This document shows positions 1-8,848 of a stretch of DNA of 61,425 nt, piece after piece. The notes below the pieces were generated by a model that worked only from the letters and a program-made list of their open reading frames with translations, was not told where the DNA came from and made no database searches. The translations under genes and the position numbers were made by a program. The stretch comes from an uncultured Ruminiclostridium sp. (GTDB lineage Bacteria; Bacillota; Clostridia; Oscillospirales; Ruminococcaceae), in contig CANRFO010000014.1 in NCBI GenBank assembly GCA_947629925.1, positions 1-61,425 on the forward strand, written 5' to 3'. How positions within the stretch are numbered: position 1 is the first letter of the stretch; each line of letters starts with the position of its first letter.

Positions 1-67
1 TCTCCGGGAGCATACCGCCGTTTGTTGTCAGCAGCCCGTTTCACGGTCTGCGTGTAGTTCCTTGTAA

Positions 68-1087
68 ACTGACCTAACTAAAGCGAAAAATATCGCCTTA
101 AAAGACATCGGCGGGTCCGAAGCGGACGTTGAAGAGCTGACTGTGGAGCTTCTCGGCAACGATAATACGACGCTGTACAGAGTTAGTTACAAATATGGCG
201 ATACAAACTATTCCTATGACATAGACGCACTGACGGGAGAGATCATCCAGCTCTCTCAGGACAAAGACGTTCAGTCCTCTCAGAGCGGCGAAATAACTTC
301 CGCCGAAACTACTGCCTCTTCTTCAGCGCAGGATAATTACATCGGTGAAGACGCGGCAAAAGATATAGCTCTTTCCCACGCAGGGCTGAACGAGGCTGAC
401 GTTACAGGGCTCAGAGCAAGGTTTGACATTGACGACGGAAAAGAACAGTATGACGTCGAATTTTGGGTCGGAAACACCGAATATGATTATGAGATAAACG
501 CTGTTACAGGACAGATCATTTCCTACGACATTGACACGGAAAATGCTCCGCCGCAGACAGCCGCTCCTGCTGCGACCACTTCCGCCGAAGTCACGGCTGC
601 TCCTTCAGAGGTCACAGCTTCCACTACCGCCGCAGCGCAGCAAGGTTACATAGGCGAAGAAGCGGCAAAAGCCGCCGCGCTGAAGCACGCGGGACTTACC
701 GAAAACAATGTTTACGGAATAAGGGTGAAATTTGACATCGACGACGGAAGAGCAAAGTATGAGGTAGAGTTCCGTTCGGAAAGCACCGAGTATGACTATG
801 AGATAGACGCGGTAACGGGAAATGTTCTTTCCTTTGAAAAAGACGTCAATGACGATATTCCTCAGTCCTCAGCGGGCAGTTACATAGGCGAGGAAGCGGC
901 AAAAGCCGCCGCGCTGAAGCACGCGGGGCTTAGTGAAAACAATGTTTACGGATTAAGGGTGAAATTTGACATTGACGACGGAAGAGCAAAGTATGAAGTA
1001 GAATTCCGTTCGGGAAATACCGAATATGAATACGAGATAGATGCGGAAAACGGGAGCATAATAAAATCGGAAAACGAAAGGCATTAA
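68..1087 (+). CDS. PepSY-repeat protein, 5' end broken
   Basis: The frame is open from the codon after a stop at 65-67. The first usable start is GTG 143, but it falls inside the first PepSY module (KAKNIAL... is encoded upstream of it), so 143 is unlikely to be a real start. No ATG, ribosome site or signal peptide is visible in front. Four modules of about 60-65 residues follow, each with the pattern (Y)IGE-AAK-IAL-HAGL...FDIDDG..YDVEF....EYDYEI(N/D)A.TG, separated by Ser/Thr/Ala-rich linkers. Modules 3 and 4 (about 648-840 and 882-1070) are almost identical. PepSY proteins are usually exported and thought to inhibit or chaperone peptidases, so the missing N-terminus probably carried the signal peptide or membrane anchor. 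The gene is either truncated by rearrangement or cut at an assembly join. Confidence 0.7.
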   Translation, partial: TDLTKAKNIALKDIGGSEADVEELTVELLGNDNTTLYRVSYKYGDTNYSYDIDALTGEIIQLSQDKDVQSSQSGEITSAETTASSSAQDNYIGEDAAKDIALSHAGLNEADVTGLRARFDIDDGKEQYDVEFWVGNTEYDYEINAVTGQIISYDIDTENAPPQTAAPAATTSAEVTAAPSEVTASTTAAAQQGYIGEEAAKAAALKHAGLTENNVYGIRVKFDIDDGRAKYEVEFRSESTEYDYEIDAVTGNVLSFEKDVNDDIPQSSAGSYIGEEAAKAAALKHAGLSENNVYGLRVKFDIDDGRAKYEVEFRSGNTEYEYEIDAENGSIIKSENERH

Positions 1088-1090
1088 AAC

Positions 1091-1122
1091 AAAATCGGAC
1101 ATTCAAAAGAATGTCCGATTTT
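1091..1122. terminator. Bidirectional intrinsic terminator
   Basis: A perfect 14-bp stem (AAAATCGGACATTC, 1091-1104, with its complement 1109-1122) closes an AAAA loop. It has an A-tract on one side and a T-tract on the other. It lies between the convergent PepSY and LytTR genes and serves both, overlapping the LytTR stop codon. Confidence 0.9.
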
Positions 1123-1850
1123 TATTCGACGCCCGAATCGTTATAATAATCAAAATACTTTTTCTTCAGCTCGCCGTAAGTCCCTCTGGGAACGCGAATG
1201 CTGCTTCCGTCGGTAAGCTGTATCTCCTTTGCCGCAAGCCGATGGATATATTTAAGATTGACGATATGAGACGCGCCGATCCTTATGATCTCGGGAAAAT
1301 CCTTAAAAAACTCAAAGAACGACGAACAGCTCATGCGCACCTTTGCCGTTCCTTTGCCCGAAAGAGTGATGAGCTGATAATGCTGCTGAGTTTCGGAAAA
1401 GACAAATTCGGAGGGCATAAAGCTTACCACACCGTTGACGGTGACCACGCTGACAGGTTTTTCTTTTTTATTCATCCTGCCTAAAATATAATCAAGCGTT
1501 TTTTCAACATCACCGTATTCAACAGGCTTTACAAGATACTGCGCGGCGTTCACGCCGAAAGCTTCAAGAGCGTAGTCCTGAGAAGTGGAGACAAAGACTA
1601 TCTTGCTGTTCACGCCCTTGTCCCTCATGGTTACGGCAATATCTATACCGTTCAGCGTATCCATAAATATATCAAGAAAAATTATGTCGCTTTCCTTATA
1701 GCTTTCCACAACCGACAAAATCTCTTCGGGCTTTGTACAGCATGAAACATCAACATCTTTCTGAAACTGCCCTGCATATTTCCCGACATGCAGGGCGAGC
1801 TTTTCAGCTTCCTTTGCAACATCGTCGCATATCAATATTTTTACTGCCAT
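1122..1850 (-). CDS. LytTR-family response regulator
   Basis: The 242-residue protein has an N-terminal receiver domain (about 3-120) with the acidic pair at D9-D10, phospho-acceptor D60 in FLDIFM and the conserved K108 in LVKP. A LytTR DNA-binding domain follows (about 138-238, ending in the VPRGTY..LKKKYFDYY region). LytTR regulators bind direct repeats and typically control peptide signalling, bacteriocin or cell-surface genes. No partner kinase lies beside it, so it is an orphan in this window. It has its own consensus promoter at 1883-1911 and ends in the shared terminator. Confidence 0.9.
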   Translation of the reverse strand: MAVKILICDDVAKEAEKLALHVGKYAGQFQKDVDVSCCTKPEEILSVVESYKESDIIFLDIFMDTLNGIDIAVTMRDKGVNSKIVFVSTSQDYALEAFGVNAAQYLVKPVEYGDVEKTLDYILGRMNKKEKPVSVVTVNGVVSFMPSEFVFSETQQHYQLITLSGKGTAKVRMSCSSFFEFFKDFPEIIRIGASHIVNLKYIHRLAAKEIQLTDGSSIRVPRGTYGELKKKYFDYYNDSGVE

Positions 1851-1882
1851 TTTATTGCTTTCCTGTTGTTGTGATTTACTTT

Positions 1883-1911
1883 ATTGTATCACCGAATGAA
1901 TAATTTGTCAA
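1883..1911 (-). promoter_or_regulatory. Sigma-A promoter for the LytTR regulator
   Basis: On the minus strand: TTGACA (1911-1906), 17-bp spacer, TACAAT (1888-1883). This is close to the sigma-A consensus and sits about 35 bp before the LytTR start. Confidence 0.8.
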
Positions 1912-1950
1912 CCTGTGTGCATTTTAAAAAACATGATTTTGTCAAATATA

Positions 1951-1979
1951 TTGCAAAAAAGCCGATCATATGCTAAAAT
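1951..1979 (+). promoter_or_regulatory. Sigma-A promoter for the GH3 gene
   Basis: TTGCAA (1951-1956), 17 bp, TAAAAT (1974-1979), with a TGC extended -10 at 1971-1973. Transcription would start near 1986, giving a leader of about 90 nt before the GH3 start. Confidence 0.7.
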
Positions 1980-1996
1980 GTATTCAGTGAAGAATA

Positions 1997-2034
1997 AGAC
2001 CCGCATTTGCAGGGATCAGCAGAAATGCGGATCT
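1997..2034 (+). other. Leader hairpin before GH3
   Basis: AGACCCGCATTT (1997-2008) pairs with AAATGCGGATCT (2023-2034), a 12-bp stem with one wobble and a 14-nt loop, right at the start of the predicted transcript. A T-rich stretch (2032-2046) follows. It may be an mRNA-stabilising cap or a weak attenuator of the glycosidase gene. Confidence 0.5.
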
Positions 2035-2076
2035 TTCGCAGTTTTTGAAAAATAAATCAAATCGGTGGAGGAGCTT

Positions 2077-4152
2077 ATGAAAAAATATCTTGATAAAACG
2101 CTGTCCCCGCAGGAAAGGGCGGAGGCGCTGGTAAGCGAAATGACGGTGGAGGAAATGGCGGGGCAGCTTCGCTATGACGCTCCCGCAATAGACAGGCTGG
2201 GTGTTCCCGCATACAACTGGTGGAACGAGGGGCTTCACGGCTTGGCTCGGTCGGGGATAGCAACAATGTTCCCTCAGGCTGTGGGAATGGCGGCGATGTT
2301 CGATACCGAACGCGTAAAAAAAGCGGGGGAGATAACCGCTGATGAAACAAGGGCAAAGTATAACGCCTACGTCGATTACGGCGACAGGGATATTTACAAG
2401 GGACTCACTTTATGGGCGCCGAATATCAACATTTTCCGCGACCCACGGTGGGGACGTGGACATGAAACATACGGCGAGGACCCCTATCTTACCGCCGAAA
2501 ACGGAAAGGCTTACGTCAGGGGCTTGCAGGGGGAAAGCGACGTGCTGAAAACCGCCGCCTGCGCAAAGCATTTTGCCGTTCACAGCGGTCCTGAGAGCCT
2601 GCGCCACGAGTTCAACGCCGAGGCTTCCCCCAAGGATATGGAGGAAACCTATCTTCCCGCATTTGAGGCGCTTGTGAAAGAGGCAAGAGTAGAGGGCGTT
2701 ATGGGGGCGTACAACTGCGTCAACGGAGAGCCCTCCTGTGCCAGCGAATTTCTGATGAACAAGCTGAAGGAGTGGGGATTTGATGGGTACTTCGTTTCCG
2801 ACTGCTGGGCGATACAGGACTTTCATATGAACCACGGCATCACAACAACTCCCACCGAATCGGCGGCAATGGCGCTGAAAGCGGGCTGCGACGTGAACTG
2901 CGGCTGCACCTATACATATCTTCTTGCCGCTTTGCAGGAGGGGAAGATAACCGAAGAGGACATACGCAAAGCCTGCGTTCATCTGATGAGGACAAGGATA
3001 AGGCTGGGAATGTTCGACGAAGAAAAGCACTTTGATATTCCCTATGAAAATGTCGCCTGCAAGGAGCATAAGGAGGTTTCACTTGACTGCGCAAGGCGGG
3101 CGATGGTTTTGCTTAAAAACAACGGCATTCTTCCTCTTGACGAAAGCAAAATAAAGACCCTTGCCGTCATAGGTCCCAACAGCGACAGCAGAGCGGCGCT
3201 TGAGGGCAACTACAACGGCACCGCAGACAGGTATATCACATTCCTTTCGGGTATTCAGGACAGGTTCAAGGGACGCGTCATCTACGCCGAGGGCTGTCAT
3301 CTGTACAAGGACAGAATGTCGGGGCTTGCTATGGCGGGGGACAGATATGCTGAAGCTGTGGCGGCGGCAAATGCGGCGGACGCGGTTGTGCTTTGCGTAG
3401 GGCTTGACGCCACTATCGAGGGCGAAGAGGGAGATACGGGAAACGAATTTTCCTCAGGGGACAAAAACGATCTGCGTCTGCCCGAAAGCCAGAGGACGCT
3501 GATAAACAAGATAAAGGCAACGGGAAAGCCCATTATCATAGTCTGCGCCGCAGGAAGCTCGGTAAACGTTGAGGCGGAGGCGGACGCTCTTCTCCACGTC
3601 TGGTACCCCGGCTCGGAGGGCGGAAAGGCGCTGGCGGAAATTTTGTTCGGGGACATTTCCCCGTCGGGAAAGCTGCCTGTCACATTCTACGAAAGCGCAG
3701 AAAAGCTGCCTGATTTCACCGATTATTCAATGAAAAACAGGACTTACCGCTATGCTGAAAACAACGTGCTGTTCCCGTTCGGATACGGGTTGAGCTATTC
3801 AAAGGTCGTATGCGAAAAGCTGCACTATGAGGGCGGAAAAGCGGTTGTTTCTCTGAAAAACGAGGGGGAATGGGACTGCGAGGAAGTGGTGCAAATCTAC
3901 GTTAAAAGTTTCTCTGAGTATGCCGTTCCCAATGTTTCCCTGTGCGGATTTAAAAGGATAGTGCTGAAAAAGGGCGAGAGCGCTGAAGCCCAAATCCCGC
4001 TGTGGGACAAGGCGTTCACGGTAGTGGACGAAAACGGCGTGAGAAAGCCTGTCAGCGGGCGCTGTCTGCTTTATGCGGGAACACACCAGCCTGACCAGCT
4101 GAGCGAAAAGCTGTGCGGCACTGCCTGCGCAAAAATTGAGTTGGAAATCTAA
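2077..4152 (+). CDS. GH3 beta-glycosidase (beta-xylosidase/glucosidase type)
   Basis: This 691-residue cytoplasmic glycoside hydrolase family 3 enzyme has no signal peptide. The first half is the GH3 (beta/alpha)8 domain with the paired motifs APNINIFRDPRWGRGHETYGE (about 114-134), KHF (164-166) and the nucleophile D242 in VSDCWAI. The central GH3-C domain (about 345-560) carries the VVLCVGLD...EGEEGD loop, and a fibronectin-III-like domain forms the C-terminus (about 590-680). The plant-type motif pattern favours a beta-xylosidase or beta-glucosidase acting on imported oligosaccharides; substrate cannot be settled from sequence. ATG 2077 is preferred over GTG 2065 because GGTGGAGG (2064-2071) is an ideal ribosome site for it. 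The GH5 endoglucanase downstream would supply its substrates. Confidence 0.92.
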   Translation: MKKYLDKTLSPQERAEALVSEMTVEEMAGQLRYDAPAIDRLGVPAYNWWNEGLHGLARSGIATMFPQAVGMAAMFDTERVKKAGEITADETRAKYNAYVDYGDRDIYKGLTLWAPNINIFRDPRWGRGHETYGEDPYLTAENGKAYVRGLQGESDVLKTAACAKHFAVHSGPESLRHEFNAEASPKDMEETYLPAFEALVKEARVEGVMGAYNCVNGEPSCASEFLMNKLKEWGFDGYFVSDCWAIQDFHMNHGITTTPTESAAMALKAGCDVNCGCTYTYLLAALQEGKITEEDIRKACVHLMRTRIRLGMFDEEKHFDIPYENVACKEHKEVSLDCARRAMVLLKNNGILPLDESKIKTLAVIGPNSDSRAALEGNYNGTADRYITFLSGIQDRFKGRVIYAEGCHLYKDRMSGLAMAGDRYAEAVAAANAADAVVLCVGLDATIEGEEGDTGNEFSSGDKNDLRLPESQRTLINKIKATGKPIIIVCAAGSSVNVEAEADALLHVWYPGSEGGKALAEILFGDISPSGKLPVTFYESAEKLPDFTDYSMKNRTYRYAENNVLFPFGYGLSYSKVVCEKLHYEGGKAVVSLKNEGEWDCEEVVQIYVKSFSEYAVPNVSLCGFKRIVLKKGESAEAQIPLWDKAFTVVDENGVRKPVSGRCLLYAGTHQPDQLSEKLCGTACAKIELEI

Positions 4153-4210
4153 ACAACAAATTTCTGATATAAATAATAGGATTTTTATATCATTTGGCTT
4201 TTTCAAGGGA

Positions 4211-4216
4211 TATAAT
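4211..4216 (+). promoter_or_regulatory. -10 element upstream of GH5
   Basis: A perfect TATAAT lies 45 bp before the GH5 start. No good -35 is seen at 16-18 bp, so the promoter may need an activator. Confidence 0.4.
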
Positions 4217-4261
4217 GCAGATAGAAAAAATCATAGCTTCGTAAGGAGGAAAATGTAAGAT

Positions 4262-5440
4262 ATGAAAAAATTCAAACTTATCGCCCTGCTTATGGCGGGA
4301 ACAATGCTGATAAGCGGCTGTGCGGCGGGACAGCAGAATCCTCAGGGCAGCGGTGACAGCTCCGTAAGCTCGACTGCTCAGGAGGAGGAAAAAAGCTATG
4401 ACGGCGAGATGAGAGGTCTGTCCGTCCAAGAGCTTGTAGGCGAGATGAAAACGGGCTGGAACTTAGGCAACACCTTTGACGCCACCGACGGAGAAACCTC
4501 CTGGGGAAACCCCGTCACTACCCACGAGATGATTGACGCTGTTGCGGCGGCAGGCTTTGACCTTATAAGAATACCTATAACATGGGAAAAGCATTTTGAC
4601 AACGAGACCGACTACACGATAAACGCAGAGTGGATGGCGAGAGTCACCGAGGTAGTGAACTATGCTTTTGACAACGATATGTACGTTATCATCAACTGCC
4701 ATCACGAAACCGACTGGATAAAGCCCACAATGGCGGACGTGGACGGCGTTTTGCCCAAATATAAGGCGATGTGGACGCAGATAGCGGAGAACTTCAAAAA
4801 CTATGGCGACAAGCTGCTGTTTGAGGGACTGAACGAGCCTCGTACGGTAGGCGGGCAAAACGAGTGGAACGGCGGCACCGAGGACGGACGTCAGGCGCTG
4901 AACATACTCAACAAGGCGTTCGTTGAAACGGTGAGAGCAACGGGCGGGAACAACTCCACAAGAGCGCTGCTGATAACCACCTTTGCGGCGGCAGTTGCGG
5001 AAAACACGATGAGCGAGTTGGAGATACCCGACGACCCTAACATCATCATTTCCCTGCACGCCTATACTCCTTATGATTTCACTTATGAGGACGGAAGAAA
5101 CCTGTTCGAGTATGACGACTCGGTGGGACAGTCGATAGACTGGACGTTTGACCTTATCGACAAATATTTCACCTCGAAGGATATCCCCGTTATCATCACG
5201 GAATACGGCTCAGTGAACAAGATAATCGACTTTTCTGTGGTTCCCAATCCAAGATACGCTGAGAACGTGAAGTGGGTCACAAAGTACATCGGACGCGCTG
5301 AGGAATCGGGCATTCCCTGCGTTTGGTGGGACAACGGCACACATTTCGGCAGCGGCGAGCTGTTCGGCATTTTCAACCGAAGCGACTGCACATGGTACGC
5401 TGAGGACCTTGTTAAAGCAATAATGGATACAAGCAAATAA
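4262..5440 (+). CDS. GH5 endoglucanase, lipoprotein
   Basis: The 392-residue protein has a lipoprotein signal peptide with lipobox LISG-C20, a Ser/Gln/Glu-rich spacer (21-45), then a GH5 subfamily-4-like catalytic domain (about 52-390). Visible family motifs are GWNLGNTFDA (65-74), RIPITW (103-108), the acid/base in GLNEPR (E192) and the nucleophile in IITEYG (E314), with a WWDNG motif near the end. It should cleave internal beta-1,4-glucan or xyloglucan bonds at the outer cell surface. No carbohydrate-binding or dockerin module is present, so it is cell-anchored rather than cellulosomal. The ribosome site AAGGAGG (4243-4249) fits ATG 4262; an ATG-TAA pair at 4253 lies between. Confidence 0.92.
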   Translation: MKKFKLIALLMAGTMLISGCAAGQQNPQGSGDSSVSSTAQEEEKSYDGEMRGLSVQELVGEMKTGWNLGNTFDATDGETSWGNPVTTHEMIDAVAAAGFDLIRIPITWEKHFDNETDYTINAEWMARVTEVVNYAFDNDMYVIINCHHETDWIKPTMADVDGVLPKYKAMWTQIAENFKNYGDKLLFEGLNEPRTVGGQNEWNGGTEDGRQALNILNKAFVETVRATGGNNSTRALLITTFAAAVAENTMSELEIPDDPNIIISLHAYTPYDFTYEDGRNLFEYDDSVGQSIDWTFDLIDKYFTSKDIPVIITEYGSVNKIIDFSVVPNPRYAENVKWVTKYIGRAEESGIPCVWWDNGTHFGSGELFGIFNRSDCTWYAEDLVKAIMDTSK

Positions 5441-5457
5441 AAACAATGTAAAAATTT

Positions 5458-5488
5458 CCCGCCGTTTCTACGGAAGCGGCGGGTTTTT
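5458..5488 (+). terminator. Intrinsic terminator after GH5
   Basis: An 11-bp GC-rich stem (5458-5468 with 5473-5483, one wobble) is capped by a TACG (UNCG-class) tetraloop and followed by TTTTT. Confidence 0.9.
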
Positions 5489-5515
5489 GTCATAATAAAT
5501 CATAAAATGACAATA

Positions 5516-5544
5516 TTGACAGAAAATTTTCAAGGGAGTATAAT
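5516..5544 (+). promoter_or_regulatory. Perfect sigma-A promoter for MATE-BceRS unit
   Basis: TTGACA (5516-5521), 17 bp, TATAAT (5539-5544), a perfect consensus. It should drive the MATE gene and, because of short gaps, the following two-component genes. Confidence 0.85.
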
Positions 5545-5586
5545 ATTTATGTAAAACAATAAAGATACAGAAGATCGGTGCAGAAT

Positions 5587-7083
5587 ATGAAGAAGAGTGA
5601 AAAGGAAAAAAACGGAAAAACTATCTATACAGCGCTTGACGACCTGCCTTACGGGGACGCAAATTCTCCCGAAGCAGCGGGCAAGGTGGGAAAAATAAAA
5701 ATTCCCGAAGGCATAAGCAGGACGCGGCTTTACCGCGACGTTGTGCTTATAGCCTGGCCCAGCCTTGTGGAGCTGGTGCTGACGCAGCTGACAAGCATGG
5801 CGGATCAGGTCATGGTTGGAAATCTGCCGGGGCAGGAGGGTATCCTCGCCCTTGCCGCAGTGGGACTGGCGGCTCAGCCGAAATTCCTGCTGATGACTAT
5901 GGTTCAGGCGCTGAACGTAGGCGCGACTGCCATGATAGCCCGTTTCAGGGGCCAACAGAACAGAGAAAAGGCAAATCTTGTGTTCAAGCACGCCATGCTG
6001 CTCAATCTTGTGCTGTCGGCGGTATTTATGGTGGTGGGACTGCTGTTCAGCGAACAGCTGATACGCTTTATGGGCGGTTCGGGAATAAGCGAGGAAACGC
6101 TGTCCCTCGGCATAGACTATCTGAACATACAGCTTTACGGCTTTATCCCGCTATGTATGGGCATAACCGTGACGGCTGCGCTGAGAGGTATAGGCGATAC
6201 GACCACGCCGATGATATACAATACGATAGCTAACGTGATAAACTTAGGCTTTAACTACGTTATGATATACGGGCATTTCGGCGTGCCGAAAATGGGCGTG
6301 GCAGGCGCGTCCTGGGCTACCATAATCGGGCAGACAGCGGCGTTTTTCATAGCCATGTGGGTATCCTTCAGCAAAAAACATTATATCTACATAGACTTCA
6401 GAGAAAAGTTCAGATTTGACAAAAAGCTCATGGGCAAGGTGGTGAGCATAGGCGTTCCCTCAATGCTGGAACAGCTTTTCATGCGCGCGGGGATAATCAT
6501 CTACACCTTGCAGGTGACAGGGCTTGGCGATACGATATACGCGACGCATCAGGTATGCATGAATATCCAGGCTATGACCTTCATGGTGGGTCAGGCGTTC
6601 GCAAGTGCTGCAACTACGCTTATCGGACAGTCTATCGGAAAAGGACGGTACGATATGTCGGCGGTCTATATGCGCATGACGAGAAATCTGGGCATTGCCT
6701 GCTCCTTTGTGCTTATGGGATTGATGATACTGTTCAACGAGGAAATAATAAGCATTTTCAAAAACGACCCTGAGGTAATTTCTCTGGGCGCGCCCATACT
6801 TATCCTGCTTTCCGCAAGTCAGCCTTTCCAAGCGGATCAGTTCATTGTGGCGGGCGGACTGAGAGGCGCGGGAGATACACGCTACACCGCTGTGGTGACT
6901 GCGGTGACGGTGCTGGGAGTGAGGACATTAATCTGTATCGCGCTGATAAACTGGTTCAATCTGGGACTGTGGGGCGCGTGGATAGCTCTTGTGGCGGATC
7001 AGTGCATGAGAACAGTGCTTATGGGACTGAGATACCATTCGGGCAAGTGGAAGCTGATGGGAAGCGCACGCGCTTCAGGCTGA
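5587..7083 (+). CDS. MATE-family efflux transporter
   Basis: This multidrug and toxin extrusion protein of about 498 residues has twelve predicted hydrophobic helices arranged as two related halves (first helix near LYRDVVLIAWPSLVELVL; second half opening at KVVSIGVPSMLEQLF). It would export cationic drugs, peptides or metabolites using a sodium or proton gradient. A charged N-terminal extension of about 45 residues precedes helix 1. The start is uncertain: ATG 5587 or GTG 5578 in the same frame, neither with a strong ribosome site. The gene ends 18 bp before the BceR-like regulator, so the three genes probably form one transcript from the promoter at 5516. Confidence 0.88.
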   Translation: MKKSEKEKNGKTIYTALDDLPYGDANSPEAAGKVGKIKIPEGISRTRLYRDVVLIAWPSLVELVLTQLTSMADQVMVGNLPGQEGILALAAVGLAAQPKFLLMTMVQALNVGATAMIARFRGQQNREKANLVFKHAMLLNLVLSAVFMVVGLLFSEQLIRFMGGSGISEETLSLGIDYLNIQLYGFIPLCMGITVTAALRGIGDTTTPMIYNTIANVINLGFNYVMIYGHFGVPKMGVAGASWATIIGQTAAFFIAMWVSFSKKHYIYIDFREKFRFDKKLMGKVVSIGVPSMLEQLFMRAGIIIYTLQVTGLGDTIYATHQVCMNIQAMTFMVGQAFASAATTLIGQSIGKGRYDMSAVYMRMTRNLGIACSFVLMGLMILFNEEIISIFKNDPEVISLGAPILILLSASQPFQADQFIVAGGLRGAGDTRYTAVVTAVTVLGVRTLICIALINWFNLGLWGAWIALVADQCMRTVLMGLRYHSGKWKLMGSARASG

Positions 7084-7101
7084 AAAGGGGAAAATTCATA
7101 T

Positions 7102-7779
7102 ATGTACAGACTGATGATAACGGAGGACGACCGCGGTATCGCGGAAGCGATAGCAAAGCAGGCGGAGGTATGGGGGCTTGAAGCGCATATTACAAACGAC
7201 CTGCGGAACGTTATGACCGAATTTGCGGGTTTCCGCCCTCATATAGTTCTTTTGGACATAGCGCTTCCCTTTTACAACGGATACCACTGGTGCCAAGCGA
7301 TACGAAAGGTTTCAAAGGTCCCTATCATATTCATTTCCTCCGCCTCGGACAATATGAATATCGTAATGGCGATGAATATGGGAGCGGACGATTTTATAGC
7401 CAAACCCTTTGATCAGAGCGTTCTTACCGCCAAGATACAGGCGCTGCTGAGACGCGCATATGATTTTTCAGAAGGAATGACGCTTCTTGAAAACAAGGGC
7501 GCATTTCTTGACACAGGCGACGGAACGCTTATATATAAAGGCGAAAAGATACTGCTGTCAAAAAACGAATACAGGATACTTCAGTGCCTGATGGAAAACA
7601 AAGGCAGGACGGTGAGCCGCGAAAAGCTTATGGAAAGGCTTTGGAAAACCGAAGTGTTTATCGACGAAAATACCCTCAGCGTCAACGTGAACAGGCTCAG
7701 GAAAAAGCTGGACGCAGCGGGGTTGGAAAATTTCATCACAACTAAATTCGGCGTGGGGTATATAGTGGAGCAGGAATGA
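7102..7779 (+). CDS. OmpR-family response regulator, BceR-like
   Basis: The 225-residue protein has a receiver domain (about 1-118: acidic E8-D9-D10, phospho-acceptor D52 in LLDIALP, K in AKPF) and a C-terminal winged helix (about 130-223, ending in TTKFGVGYIVEQE). The close match of length and kinase partner to Bce-type regulators suggests it controls the transporter genes at 8952-11770 through the operator at 8849-8862. GGGGAA ahead of ATG 7102 is the ribosome site. Its stop overlaps the start of the kinase gene by 4 nt (ATGA). Confidence 0.92.
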   Translation: MYRLMITEDDRGIAEAIAKQAEVWGLEAHITNDLRNVMTEFAGFRPHIVLLDIALPFYNGYHWCQAIRKVSKVPIIFISSASDNMNIVMAMNMGADDFIAKPFDQSVLTAKIQALLRRAYDFSEGMTLLENKGAFLDTGDGTLIYKGEKILLSKNEYRILQCLMENKGRTVSREKLMERLWKTEVFIDENTLSVNVNRLRKKLDAAGLENFITTKFGVGYIVEQE

Positions 7780-8765
7780 GATTTTTTGGACAATATATAA
7801 AACAGCGGGCAAGGATAATATTTGTTTTCGCAGGCTTTGCGGCGGTTTTCGGCATTTCGTTCGCGCTGTACAAGCTTCCTTTGGAAGCGGTGATGTACCC
7901 TGTGTTTCTTTGCACAGCGGCGGGAATAATTATCGCTGCCGCAGATCTTTCGATCGTATACAAAAAGCACAAAAAGCTTTCCGAGATAAAACGGCTTTCC
8001 GCTTCGATGATGACTTCCCTGCCGAACGCCGTGACAATTGACGACAAAGATTATCAGGATATAATAGAAGCGCTGCGGGATGAGGCGGCTCAGCGGGAAA
8101 AGCTGGCGCTCGCAAGATACAGGGACATGACGGAATACTACACTGTATGGGCGCATCAGATAAAAACGCCTATTGCTTCAATGCAGCTTGCGCTTCAGAA
8201 CGAGGACACGGCTCTTTCAAGAAAACTGTCCTCCGACCTTTTCAGGATAGAGCAGTATGTTCATATGGTCATGGCGTTTCTGCGCCTCGAATCGGTCTCT
8301 ACCGACTATTCCTTCGGAGAATGTGACCTTGACGGGATAATAAAGCAGGCTGTGGCAAAGTTCGCTTCCGAATTTGTGGGACGAAAGATAAAGCTTGAAT
8401 ATTCACCTGCGGGCAAAACCGCCGTGACCGACGAAAAGTGGCTGTCTTTCGTTCTGGAGCAGCTTTTGTCAAACGCACTGAAATATACGAAGGAAGGCTG
8501 TATAAGAATATATTTCAAAGAGCCGCTGACGCTGTGCGTTGAGGATACTGGGATAGGGATAGCTTCAGAGGATCTCCCCCGTATCTTTGAAAACGGATAT
8601 ACAGGGCTTAACGGGCGCGCTGACAAGAAAGCAAGCGGCATAGGGCTTTATCTCTGCAAAAGGATCTGCGATAACCTTAATATCGGGATAAGCGTGCAGT
8701 CGGAGCTTGGGCAAGGCACGACAGTGCTTCTGGATATGGAGCAGTACAAAACGGAAAAGGAATAA
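7776..8765 (+). CDS. Intramembrane-sensing histidine kinase, BceS-like
   Basis: The 329-residue kinase has two transmembrane helices close together (about 13-31 and 38-60) and almost no external loop, the hallmark of intramembrane-sensing kinases that read the state of a partner ABC transporter. The phospho-histidine is H127 in WAHQIKTPIASM; the ATPase domain has the N box (LLSNALKYT), G1 (EDTGIGI) and G2 (ASGIGLYLCKR). Translationally coupled to the regulator by an ATGA overlap. The neighbouring BceAB-like transporter is the expected sensor partner for peptide antibiotics. Confidence 0.92.
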   Translation: MRFFGQYIKQRARIIFVFAGFAAVFGISFALYKLPLEAVMYPVFLCTAAGIIIAAADLSIVYKKHKKLSEIKRLSASMMTSLPNAVTIDDKDYQDIIEALRDEAAQREKLALARYRDMTEYYTVWAHQIKTPIASMQLALQNEDTALSRKLSSDLFRIEQYVHMVMAFLRLESVSTDYSFGECDLDGIIKQAVAKFASEFVGRKIKLEYSPAGKTAVTDEKWLSFVLEQLLSNALKYTKEGCIRIYFKEPLTLCVEDTGIGIASEDLPRIFENGYTGLNGRADKKASGIGLYLCKRICDNLNIGISVQSELGQGTTVLLDMEQYKTEKE

Positions 8766-8848
8766 GATCTGTTCCGCTCAAAAAGCTTTGCAGAGGATCA
8801 AGGGTTTTGCCTAATTTGCACGCTTTTGTCGGAAAAAAGCACAAGTCC

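Noticed and set aside
2410-3069. 219-residue minus-strand ORF inside the GH3 gene
   Set aside because: Antisense shadow of conserved GH3 coding sequence, with Cys/His-rich low-quality composition.
4253-4258. ATG-TAA mini-ORF before GH5
   Set aside because: A start-stop pair next to a strong ribosome site is notable but can arise by chance; no evidence of a control role.
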